Below, piece by piece: positions 1 through 9,525 of a stretch of 12,298 bases of DNA (position 1 is its first letter; every line of letters begins with the position of its first letter). This stretch comes from Poronia punctata. Lineage: Eukaryota; Ascomycota; Sordariomycetes; Xylariales; Xylariaceae. Location: contig MU401992.1 of NCBI GenBank assembly GCA_022579005.1, forward strand, positions 1 to 12,298, written 5' to 3'. Under the pieces are notes generated by a model that made no database searches, had not been told where the DNA came from, and was given only the letters and a program-made list of their open reading frames with translations. The position numbers and the translations under genes are program-made.

Positions 1-685
1 TAGTTAATAAACTTTAAATAATAGCTTTATTTAAGCTTTATATATAAAAACTATATAAAAAAACTAGCAAAATATTAAAAAGTAAATTAAAAAAGCAAAT
101 ATGCTTTATTATACTTAATAATATAAAGTAAGCTTATAAAGGTTTAGTTACTACTATAATTTTAAAGCTTAATTTATATATATATATATTAAAATTAAGT
201 AAAAATCTTTATACTTTATATTTAGCACTATTAATAATTTTAAAACTTTAAAATTTATTTTTAATAATAAATATTAGCATGTTATATATAAGTAATAAAT
301 AAGCTAAGATTTTTATTAAACTATTATTTATATAAAAAAATGCTTTTTTTAATACTTTATTATAGTTTGCTTACTTAGCTAATTTATATTTAGCTAAAAA
401 TATAAATAATAATTATTTTTAATATTTAGTAAATTATATAGCACTTTAAAGATTAAAGCTATAATAAATTTAGTTTAAAAAAATTATAGCTTTTATATTT
501 TTATTTAAATTTATTATTTTAAAACTTATAAGCTTTTTATTAAAGTAGTAAATATTATTGTTTATTTATTATTTTATATATAGTTTTTTAAGTAATACTT
601 TATATAAAGTATTATTATTTTATATTTATTAATTTAATATAATTATAGTAGTAAACTTTTATTATAATTAAAATCTTATATATTA

Positions 686-709
686 TTTTTTTTTTTTATT
701 TTTTTTTTT
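686..709. repeat. Homopolymer run T12-A-T11
   Basis: Twelve T residues (686-697), one A (698) and eleven T residues (699-709) form the longest nearly pure T tract I noticed. Such a run can arise from a poly(A) tail of a retroposon inserted in reverse orientation, or by slippage in AT-rich DNA. No flanking element or target-site duplication is recognisable, so slippage is the simpler reading. Confidence 0.9.
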
Positions 710-2701
710 ATATTATAAAACTTTTTTTTTGTTTTAAACTACTTATTAAGCAATGTTAGCAAAAATAAAAAAATAAAAAATATGCTTTATACTAAACTAA
801 ACTAGTAAAAATTATTATAAAAAATAACTATAAACATAGCTTTAAAGTTTTTATATTTTTGTTTTTTTATATGCTATAATTATAAATATATATTATATAG
901 GTTTATATTAAATATTATGCTATACTTATTAATAATTAAAATATTTTTTAATTACTATATTTAATGTTTTTTTTTTTAAAGTAGTAGCTTTTGTTAGCAC
1001 TATTAAACTTAATATTTTATTTAATTTTAAAACTTAAAACTAAATAAAACATAGTACTATTAATGTTTACTTTTGCAAATTTTAATATAGTAGTAAAGCA
1101 TATTTAATATTACTACTTTTTTTATTTTAATGCTAATATTAAAGCTTTAATAACCTTGCTTTTTTTAGTGCTGCTTTTTTTAAATAAATAAAAAAATAGT
1201 TATAGCTTAGTAGTATTAAAAGTATTTTAGTTAATTATAGCATAATTTATATTAAAATTATTAATATTATAGTATATATTAATAAAATTAAAGTAGTATA
1301 GCATAGTATATAAAGCATATTATTGCTTTTTATTTAGTTATTATTTTTTTATTATTTATTTTTTAATAGTTTTTTATAATATATTAGGTTTTAAAAAGAT
1401 TTTAATTTTAATAAAAATCCTAGCGTTTATAAATATAAATTTAATTATAGTTTTTTATAGTTTAAAAAGTTTATTAAATAAATTTTTAATATAATTAATT
1501 AAATTATTATTATTTAGTAGTTTTTAATTGTTTTATTATAAATATAACTATATAAAATTTTTTGTATTATTTATATTTACTATATATTTATTTATAAAAA
1601 AACAGTTTAATTTTTTTAATTTATTTTACTACTTAAACTTTATATTTTTTAGCATAGTATTAGTAGCTTTAAAACTATAATTATAGTTTTTTAAATTATT
1701 ATTTTTTTAAAGTATATTATAATATATTTTAGTTTTTTTATATTTAAAATAATTTTAAACTAAAAGTTTAATTAATTAGCATATGTGCAGCTTATTTATT
1801 ATTATAATAAATTTAAATATAAAAATGCTATAAAAAGTAGTTTATATAATTATGTTTTTAATTACTAATTAAAATTAGTTAAAGCAGTTTTAATAATTTA
1901 AATTATTAACTTTATTTTTTAAATTAATATTATTTTATAATATAATATTAAAATATAGTTGCTTTTTTTTAGCATGTTTATTAACTTTAAAACTTTATTA
2001 TAGCTTATTTTATTTTATATTTTTTTTAAATTTTATAAAAAGTTTAAAGTTTAAATTTATAAATTATATATAAGCAAATAAACTAAATTTTTTTTTTTAT
2101 ATATAAATTAAGTTTATAAACTTATTATTAATAAATTTTTTTTATAAAATAAATAATTTAAGTTTAAAAATAATAAACTACTTATAAAAACTATTTATAC
2201 TTTTTATATTAGTAAGTAATTTGCTTACTAAATAAAAAGTATATATATTTATTAAAAAAACTTTTTAATAGTAATTTAATATATTTAGTATAAAATAATA
2301 GTAATTTTATATTTATTTTTATTTTAGCTTTTTAGTAATTAATATATATAAAGCATAATTATATAAATATAGTTATTTAAGCTTAAAGCTTTTAGTTTAG
2401 TATGCTTGCAAAATATTAAGTTTTATACTTTTATTAGCGTTAAAAAAGTATTACTTTTTATTTATTTAATTATTTTAATTTTTACTTAGTTTTTTTTAAA
2501 TATAAATATAAAAAGTTTTTTATAGTTACTATATAGTATAATATAAGCTATATATATATATTAATTACTACTTTAACTAAAAATAATAGTATATATTATA
2601 TTTTAAAAAAAAGTTTATAATATTTACTAATAATAATTTTTTATTAGTAAAAATTTAATTTATAATATAAGTTATAAAACTTTATATAGCAAATTTAGCA
2701 T

Positions 2702-2719
2702 TGTTTTTTTAAAAAAACA
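2702..2719. repeat. 18-bp perfect palindrome
   Basis: TGT followed by a T run meets an A run followed by ACA, giving a perfect palindrome with 9-bp half sites and no spacer. It holds both a TGT and an ACA, contexts that are otherwise rare in the window. No terminator function is claimed; in eukaryotic AT-rich DNA such palindromes arise easily by chance. Confidence 0.85.
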
Positions 2720-3241
2720 TTAATTTTATTTTAAGCATATTATAATAAATAAGTACTAATATATATTTTTAATATATAAGTAATTTTAATTTTATAGTAT
2801 AATTTATAATATAATATAATAATAAGTAAGTTTATAAATTTAAAGCAATAAAAGTAAAATTATAGCTATATTATAATATAATAGTAATTGTTTTATTTTA
2901 TTAAGCAACTTTTTAGTTTAACTATATAATTTATAATATTTTATTATAAATATATATATATTTTATTAGCGCTTATAAATAACTAAAGCAATATAGTTTT
3001 TTATTTATTATTTTAATTATTTTTTTTATATAAATAAGCTTATATTTATATATTTATATAAAAGCTATAACTATTTTTGCTTTTATTTTTAAGCATTTTT
3101 TTATTTTTTATATAAAAATTTTTAAACTTAAATTAAGCTTGTATTTTTGCTACCTTAATAATATAAAAGCTTAATTTATTAATATAAATAAATTTTTTTT
3201 AAATTAATTATTTACTTAGTTATAAAAGCGCTAAATAAAAT

Positions 3242-3267
3242 TAAAATCTTTTAAAAAAAAGATTTTA
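3242..3267. repeat. Hairpin: 11-bp perfect stem, 4-nt loop
   Basis: The arm at 3242-3252 (TAAAATCTTTT) is perfectly reverse-complementary to 3257-3267, with four A residues as the loop. One arm carries a TCT and the other an AGA, one of the rarest contexts surviving in this window. That makes the stem less likely to be a plain A/T coincidence than most AT palindromes here. Function unknown. Confidence 0.85.
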
Positions 3268-3772
3268 GTTATAATATTAGTAATGTTAATATTTTTAAAA
3301 AACTATAATATGCTATATAAATAAAAAGCTTTATAGCTATTTATTTTAATTACGCTAAAGTATTTATTAATTAAACTAAATATACTTTTTATATTATATA
3401 TATATATAAGTTTTTTAAAAAATGCTTAAATATATATATAAAAGTAAATAATTATAAAAACAAAGTTTTATATAGCTTATTTAAGCGCTACTTTTATAAC
3501 TTTTAATAATTTTTAAATAATTAAATTCTTTTTACGTTTATAATACGTATTGCTATAAAATATATTATTTATTTTTAACTTTATAAAATTACTTAAATTA
3601 TTAAAGTTTAAAGTAAACTAAATAGTAAGTAAACTATAAGTTATAATAAAACTTTATATTATAACTTTTTGCTATAATTTTTTTTTATTAAAAAATAAAA
3701 GCTATTTACTAAATACTTAGACTTTTTTTAATAATTATTATATATAATAAAATAATTTATTATTTTTATTTA

Positions 3773-3786
3773 GTTTTTTAAAAAAC
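3773..3786. repeat. 14-bp perfect palindrome
   Basis: G-T6-A6-C forms a perfect palindrome. It is of the same kind as the one at 2702-2719 and is of low information because its core is a T-run to A-run junction, which is common in this DNA. Confidence 0.8.
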
Positions 3787-3908
3787 GCTTTATATAATTT
3801 TTTTTTAGTAAAAAACTAATAAATATTAATAATAATATTAAATAAGGTTTTCTTTGCCTAGGCTTTACTAATTTAACTATTTATTAATTTACTTATTTAA
3901 TTTAATAT

Positions 3909-3921
3909 AAAAAAAAAAAAA
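3909..3921. repeat. Poly(A) run, 13 bases
   Basis: An uninterrupted run of thirteen A residues follows an AT-rich segment. It could be the tail of a decayed non-LTR retroelement read on the + strand, but I see no element body or target-site duplication, so slippage is equally plausible. Confidence 0.9.
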
Positions 3922-4444
3922 GTATATAGCAGCGTAAGTATTATATTAGCATAGTTTAATTATAGCTTATTTAATATAATATAAGCAAAGTTAATATAAT
4001 ATTTTATAAAATAGTAATTTAAAAAATATATATTTTAAGCTTATAGTTTTTTTTAAAAAAGCAACGTGTTTTATTAAATTTGTTTGTATTAATATTTAAA
4101 AAACTATTAAGTTTATATAAAAATAACTTTATAAAAGCTAATAAAAAAAATTGCATATTAGTAAGGTTTTATATATTAGTTTTAAATATTATATAAAAGT
4201 ATTTTGTTTTTTTTAAAGTAGCGTATATAAATTTAATTTTTTTTATATTAAAGGCTTTTATAGCATATATAGTAAAAAAACCTAAAGCTTTATATTTTTT
4301 AAAAGCTTTTTTAGTATTTAAAAAAAAACTAGTGTTAAAAAAAACATTTATAGCATAATTATATTTATTATTATTATTAAAAATATTTAATTTAATAGTA
4401 TAATAAAAATTTAGTATATATTTTTAATATAAGTAAAAGTAAAC

Positions 4445-4488
4445 TATATAATATTTATATTATATGCTTATATAATATTTATATTATA
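4445..4488. repeat. Tandem duplication, 24-bp period
   Basis: A 20-base stretch at 4445-4464 occurs again, identical, at 4469-4488. The two copies are separated by TGCT, giving a 24-bp period with just under two copies. The duplicated part contains only A and T, so its identity does not show whether duplication came before or after the hypermutation. Confidence 0.85.
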
Positions 4489-6281
4489 ATTTAAAACGTT
4501 AAATTATATATTATTTTTATTTAATTTAATTAATAGCTTTTTTGCTAAAATATAACTTAAACGTTTTATAGCTTTAGTATTAATATTAAGTATAATAGTA
4601 ATGTTGTTTAATAATATTTAAAAAATAAACTTTTTTTTAAATATAAAAGCGTTTTAAAAGTTGTTATTAATTTATATATTTTTATATAAATAATTATTTA
4701 AGCAAAGCTATATAAGCATATATATTATTACTTTTTTTTAAAAGTTTAGGTAAAAAAAAAGATTATATTTAATAAGCTAGTTTAATTTAACTTATATAAC
4801 TTTTATTTTATTTTTTATATTTTTAATAAAACGTAATAATATTTTATTAATAATAAAAATATTATTTATAAAAACTATAATATAATCTTTGCTTTATTAA
4901 TAAAATAAGTTACTTAGTTAAAAATTTGTTAGCTTTATAAAAAACTTTATAATTTAACTAAATATATAGCTAATAAAAATAAACCGTTTTTTTAATAAAT
5001 AAAAAAATTTAATTTTTTTTAGCTATAAGTGTTTATAAAGAATTTTTAATATGTTTAAGTAATAAGTAAAAAGTGTTTTGCTTTTTTTTACCTTAGTACT
5101 ATATATATTATATATATAAGTATTTTTAGCAAGTAAAAAGTATTATATATAATTTAATTTATAAAGGCTTAAAAAATTAATATTTAAAAGATTATATTTT
5201 AAAAAGTTAAAAATATTGCTAAAAAAAGATTTTTAGTTTTAAAAGCTTAAATACTTTATTAGTATTTAAATTTAGTATAACTTGTACTACTTTAATAAAA
5301 AATAGTTATTACTAAGTTTTTATTAAAATTTATAAATATAATTAGCTTTTTATAATATAAAAATTATATTTATAAACTTTATATTTATAAATAATTATTG
5401 TTTTTTTGCAAATTTAGCATTTTTAGTAATAATAAATTAAATAGTAGCTGTTATAGTTTTTTTAAAAGTTAAATTATATAAAAAATTATTTTATTTAGCA
5501 TATAAGCTATTATATATAATATTATAATTAAAAATTATACGTTTACGCTTATAAGTTAAAGTAAAAAGAAGTTTTATAACTATAAATAAAGTAGTAGTAT
5601 AAAAAGTAGTAAAAAGCAAAGTTAATATAATACTTAAACAGTTTTGTTAGCTTTTTTTATTTATAAGTATAATATTTAAAACGTAAAAAATATAATAAAG
5701 CTATTTTTTATTTTTGTTTAAAAATATATAATATTTATAAATAAAACTTACTATTATTTAATATAGTATTTAATAGTAAATAGTATATAAACTAATTTAA
5801 AAATTATATATTTATATTAGTAATATTATAATAAATAATAAGTTTGCTATAAATAAAAAGTAAGTAAAATATTAAAAAAAAATTTTAAATTAAAATGTAA
5901 TATAAAATAAAATTAATACAATTTTTTTATATTTTAACTTGCTTTTTTTTATAATATAACTTTATTAAAATAAGTTTATAGTAAGCATAATTTTAAAAAT
6001 TAAGCTAAATTAAAACTGTTTTATTTTTAATATAAATAAAATAATATAAATAACTAGTTAATATACTTTATTTAATATAACGCTAAAATAAAATATGTTT
6101 TATTAAAATATATATTTAAATAAAAATAATAACTATTAAAGTATTAAAAACTTATTTAATAATATTATTTGCTTTATAATATTATAAAAACTAAAATTAT
6201 TAAATTTTTTTTTTATTAACTTAACTAAAACAATTTTAATATTAGTTGCTTTATTTAGCTTAAATAATATTAAAGTTAATA

Positions 6282-6329
6282 CTTTTTTTTCTTGCTATTG
6301 CTTTTTTTGCTTTATTTCCTTTTTTTTTT
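6282..6329. repeat. Pyrimidine-rich tract with TTGCT motifs
   Basis: Almost all bases on the + strand here are T or C, broken by single purines in TTGCT, TATTGCT and TTTGCT words and ending in TTTCC followed by a T run. It holds several of the rare surviving TC steps (TTTCTTG and TTTCC). It could be a relic polypyrimidine region of a promoter or a mutated microsatellite. Part of it pairs with the inverted repeat arm at 6336-6348. Confidence 0.7.
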
Positions 6330-6348
6330 ATAAGTAAAAAAAGCAATA
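6296..6348. repeat. Inverted repeat, 13-bp perfect arms
   Basis: The arm at 6296-6308 (TATTGCTTTTTTT) is the exact reverse complement of 6336-6348, with a 27-base spacer that is mostly pyrimidine. The arms include a conserved TTGC/GCAA core, so the match is not purely A/T. It could be a remnant of terminal inverted repeats of a very small element or a chance stem. No target-site duplication is evident. Confidence 0.75.
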
Positions 6349-6925
6349 TTAAAAAATTAAAATATATACAATTTAACTTATTTTGTTAATAAACTAAAGT
6401 ATATAAAAGTAGTATATATTATATAAATTAAAACTTAAAATAATTATATATACTAACTAAAAACGCTTAAATTAAAATAATTATATAAATTTGCTAAAAT
6501 ATAATCTTAATATAAAAACGTTTAAAATATATAGCTATATTAAATATTAGTTTTAAAATAATAAGTATAATAAAATTATAAAAGTAATAAACTAGGTTTT
6601 TTTTTTTTAGTATGCTTATTTATATATTTATTAAACGCTATAACTAAAATTGTTTTAGCTTTAATATAAGTAACTATTAAGTAGTATATAACGTAAAGCA
6701 ATATGCTTTTAAAGAAAATATATAAATAATAATTAAATTATAGCTTATTGCTAAAAAAAAAATCTGCTTTATAATATAAAAAGGCAAAAAAAAAAATACT
6801 TTATAAGTAATACATATTTTTAATATATAAAGCATAGTATGTTTTATTAAACACTATTTTTTTTTTAATAAGTATAATATTAATTATATTAATAATTAAT
6901 ATAAAAAAGTATATAACTTATATAA

Positions 6926-7642
6926 AATACTTATTATTTTTTTTTTATTACTTTTATTATAAAATTATTTTGTTTTAAAAAGCATTATTTGCTTTAACTT
7001 AACTTTATTATTAACTTATATAAGTATATTAAATTATATAATATTTATATATATTTTATAAATAAAAATAATATACTTATAAGTTATTAAGCTAATATTA
7101 TAATTAATAGTCTTGCTAGCAAAGGTGCTTATAAATATATAATAATAAGTTTAATGCTTACTTATATTAAAAATATACTACTAAAAATTAAATCTAAGCT
7201 TAAAAAACTTAAGTTAGTTTTTTTATAAGAAAATATACTTATTAGATTATATATAAAGCTTTGCGTTTATAATTTATATTTTATTAAAAACTATATATTT
7301 TAAAAGCTTAAATTAAAAAACTTAATACTTTTATTGTTTAAAAACTATAAGTTATATATGTTAATAAATAATAATTTATATTTATTTATATATAAGCTTT
7401 ACTAATATATAATTAAAATTATAAATATACTTAATAAAAAATAGTATAAAAACTGTTGCTATTAAAGTATTTTATATTATAATATAAAAAAGATAATATG
7501 CTTTTTATTTTTTAAACTAATTATTTTAAAAAATATAAGCGCTTTTTTTAACTTTAAAAAAGTTTTGCTTTTTTTTATACTTAATGCTTTTAATATAATA
7601 TATAATAATATTACTATAAAAAAATATATATATTTTTATACT
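6926..7642 (+). pseudogene. Possible relic coding segment with reduced stop density (unidentified)
   Basis: Read in the + frame starting at 6926, 239 codons contain seven stops (6995, 7088, 7226, 7301, 7403, 7442, 7463), about 3%. The same frame continued over the next 222 codons has about 22 stops, or 10%. The stretches 7091-7225 and 7466-7642 are open for 45 and 59 codons. It begins after stops at 6902, 6914 and 6923 and ends at the stop at 7643. Codons GCT, AGC, GGT and AAG are clustered around 7109-7129, and TGC/TGT codons sit at 7262, 7454, 7457 and 7499. If this is an RIP-damaged gene, TAA and TAG would stand for former Gln or Trp codons. I compared the residues mentally with Ty3/gypsy and copia polymerase motifs and could not make a convincing match, so no family is named. 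A chance low-stop stretch remains possible because the frame was chosen after inspection. Confidence 0.22.
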
Positions 7643-8579
7643 TAAATTATATACTTATTAATTTATTAACTTATAAAAGCTTTTTTAATATTAATAAAAG
7701 TTAAACTTTATAATATAATAATAAAGCTTAAGTAAGTAATATAATATATTTTTCTAGCAATATTATTAAAAAAGTTAAGCTAAAAGTATTTTAATTTATT
7801 ATAAATATATTTAGCTTAATATAAGTATAAGCTATTTTATATATAGTTTATTTATATATATTATTATAAATTTTAAGCAATATTAAGCTTTATAAAGATT
7901 TTAATAAAAAACGGCCTATATTGTTTTTAACGCTTTTAGTACTTATAAATTTAAAAATATTATTTAAATTTTTTTTTAAACTTAGAATTATTGCTAGCAA
8001 AAATTATTATAAAACTTTTAATGCTAAAAAATATAAAAATAACTATATTATAAAAGGCTATTTAACTAATTAGTTTAGTTTTAAACTTTGCTAATAAAGT
8101 GTTTTTTAAAATAAATATTAACTTTTAAAGTAAAAAGTTTAAAAAAAAAGTAAAAATTTATTATTAATAATATATAATAAAATTAGTACTAATACTAAAT
8201 ATAGTTACGCTATAATAGCTAAAGTACTTATTAAAAAAAAAGCTTTTATAAAACGTAAATAGCTATAGTAATATTAACTTTAATATATTATTAACTTTAT
8301 ATAAGTTATATATAACTTAAATTATATATAATATATTAAATATAAATAGTTTGCTTAATAAAAAAAGCATAATAAGCTAAAAAAATATAAAAATAATGTA
8401 AATTTATTATTTATTAATAATATATAATTAATAAATTAAATAGTTAAAATTAGCGTTAATTTTAAAAATAAAAGTAAATAAAAAAAACTACTATAAAAAA
8501 ATTAAAAATTTATAAAACATATTATATATTAACTATAATATAAATTGCTTAACTAAGTAAAATAAGTAGTTAATATTAA

Positions 8580-8599
8580 AATTAATTAATTAATTAATT
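8580..8599. repeat. Tetranucleotide microsatellite (AATT)5
   Basis: Five perfect AATT units form a short microsatellite that is also palindromic. It contains no C or G, so it cannot be a target of C-to-T mutation. Confidence 0.9.
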
Positions 8600-8640
8600 T
8601 TATATAAAAATAATATATGCTTTTTTTTATTAAGTAAAAA

Positions 8641-8741
8641 GTAAGTTAGCAAATTAACTAGGCTAGATTTTTTTAAGCATAAAGTTAAATATTTATATAT
8701 ATATATATATATATAGTAATACTTTAATTTTTTCTTTGCAG
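8641..8741 (+). other. Intron-like arrangement (very tentative)
   Basis: GTAAGT at 8641-8646 fits a fungal 5' splice site. The sequence at 8728-8741 (a T-rich run, then CTTTGCAG) fits a polypyrimidine tract plus 3' splice site. The interval of 101 bp is within the usual fungal intron range, and CTAGGCTAG/TTAAC-like words lie between. Against it, GTAAGT occurs several other times in the window (for example near 2213, 2825, 3627, 3935, 5867 and 7735), there is no open exon on either side, and a (TA)11 run sits inside. It may be a fossil intron of a destroyed gene or a coincidence. Confidence 0.1.
8694..8715. repeat. (TA)11 microsatellite
   Basis: Eleven perfect TA units make this the longest alternating TA run I saw. 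TA runs are a natural end product of slippage in TpA-enriched DNA. Confidence 0.95.
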
Positions 8742-9018
8742 TTTTAGCCTTTAATATAAAAAAACTTATTATTATTACTATTATATTTATATTTACTTAC
8801 TTTATATAAAAAATACTAGGTTTGTTATTTTAATAACTTATATTTTATATTATAGCTATTATTTATTAAAAATTTAAGTAGCTATATTGTAGTTAATTAA
8901 AAAGTATAATTATAAGTATGCATTTTTAATTAATATATTAAATACTAAGTATACTTATTAACTAAATTGCGTGCTATATTAGCGTTAATATTTTTTAATA
9001 ATAAACTTAAACTATTAA

Positions 9019-9525
9019 TCTTTTTTATTTTTATTTTTTTATATTAATATGTTTTTTAACTTTATTAAGTTAGCAAGCTTTATTTTAAGCACTTTATATT
9101 TTTTAGCTGCTATAGCAAACTATAAATTGCTATTAAAAATAAAAATGTTTTTATTAACGTTTTTAATTTTTATAAAATCTATAAAGCACTTTTTAAAACT
9201 ATATAAATAGTATATATTTTTAACTTTATACTTATATATTTTAATATTTAATATATAATATAGTTAGTTAAGCAAGTTGCTTGCTAAGCTTTTTTTAATT
9301 AAAAAGTTTATATTTATATTAGTTACCTTAGTAAAATTAATATAAGTACTATTAAATTTTTTTTTTATTAACTTTTAGCAAACTATAATTGTTTTTTAGC
9401 TTTTTTTATTTATTTTTATAGTTAAAATATATTTTTATATAATAATTATTGCTTTATTTTAGTTTTTATATTGTTTTTTTTTAATATTTATTAGTTAGCA
9501 ACTAAACTTTATAATAAAGTATGCT
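9019..9525 (+). other. Second low-stop frame, weak relic candidate
   Basis: In the + frame starting at 9019 the first 63 codons are open to the TAG at 9208. Over 169 codons there are eight stops (9208, 9256, 9265, 9343, 9376, 9397, 9460, 9496), about 5%. An ATG at 9049 would give a 53-residue, strongly hydrophobic peptide with several Ala codons (GCT, GCA). Six of the eight stops are TAG, two of them followed by CAA, as expected if CAG or TGG codons were hit. However, this segment is T-rich on the + strand, which by itself lowers the stop count, and runs of this length are expected a few times by chance in six frames of 12 kb. No protein family is recognised and I do not call it a gene. Confidence 0.1.

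Larger units (their letters stand above)
1..6925. other. Gene-free stretch, left part
   Basis: I found no coding region or RNA gene here. On the + strand the frames I read are interrupted by TAA or TAG at short intervals; the minus strand was only skimmed. The recognisable structures are homopolymer runs, short AT dinucleotide runs (for example 175-189 and 3395-3408), palindromes and hairpins, a 24-bp tandem duplication and a pyrimidine-rich tract, all listed separately. G+C-denser spots such as 1152-1180, 1779-1793, 3846-3868 and 4062-4088 are too short to assign. Any ancestral transposon is no longer recognisable by eye. Confidence 0.6.
7643..9018. other. Gene-free stretch between the two low-stop frames
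   Basis: No coding or RNA gene is supportable here. Stops are frequent, about one in ten codons in the frame I followed to about 8310. A short G+C-denser spot at 7911-7918 (ACGGCCTA) is one of the few places with both CG and CC steps. The region also holds the AATT run, the TA microsatellite and the intron-like arrangement listed separately. Confidence 0.6.

Noticed and set aside
175..189. TATA-type promoter elements
   Set aside because: TATATA and TATAAA words occur throughout this DNA, so they carry no information about promoters without a gene downstream.
2702..2719. Rho-independent terminator
   Set aside because: The stem is nearly all A/T with no loop and no gene upstream, and the window appears eukaryotic.
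6926..7642. Assignment of the low-stop frame to a Ty3/gypsy integrase or reverse transcriptase
   Set aside because: Spacing of Cys, Asn and Tyr residues was loosely suggestive in two places, but no motif (HHCC finger, YxDD, DDE) aligned without forcing, so no family is named.
9049..9210. Small membrane protein gene of 53 codons
   Set aside because: It starts at an ATG and is hydrophobic, but hydrophobicity is automatic for T-rich codons (Phe, Leu, Ile). Such open lengths are expected a few times by chance in six frames, and no supporting promoter or homolog is visible.
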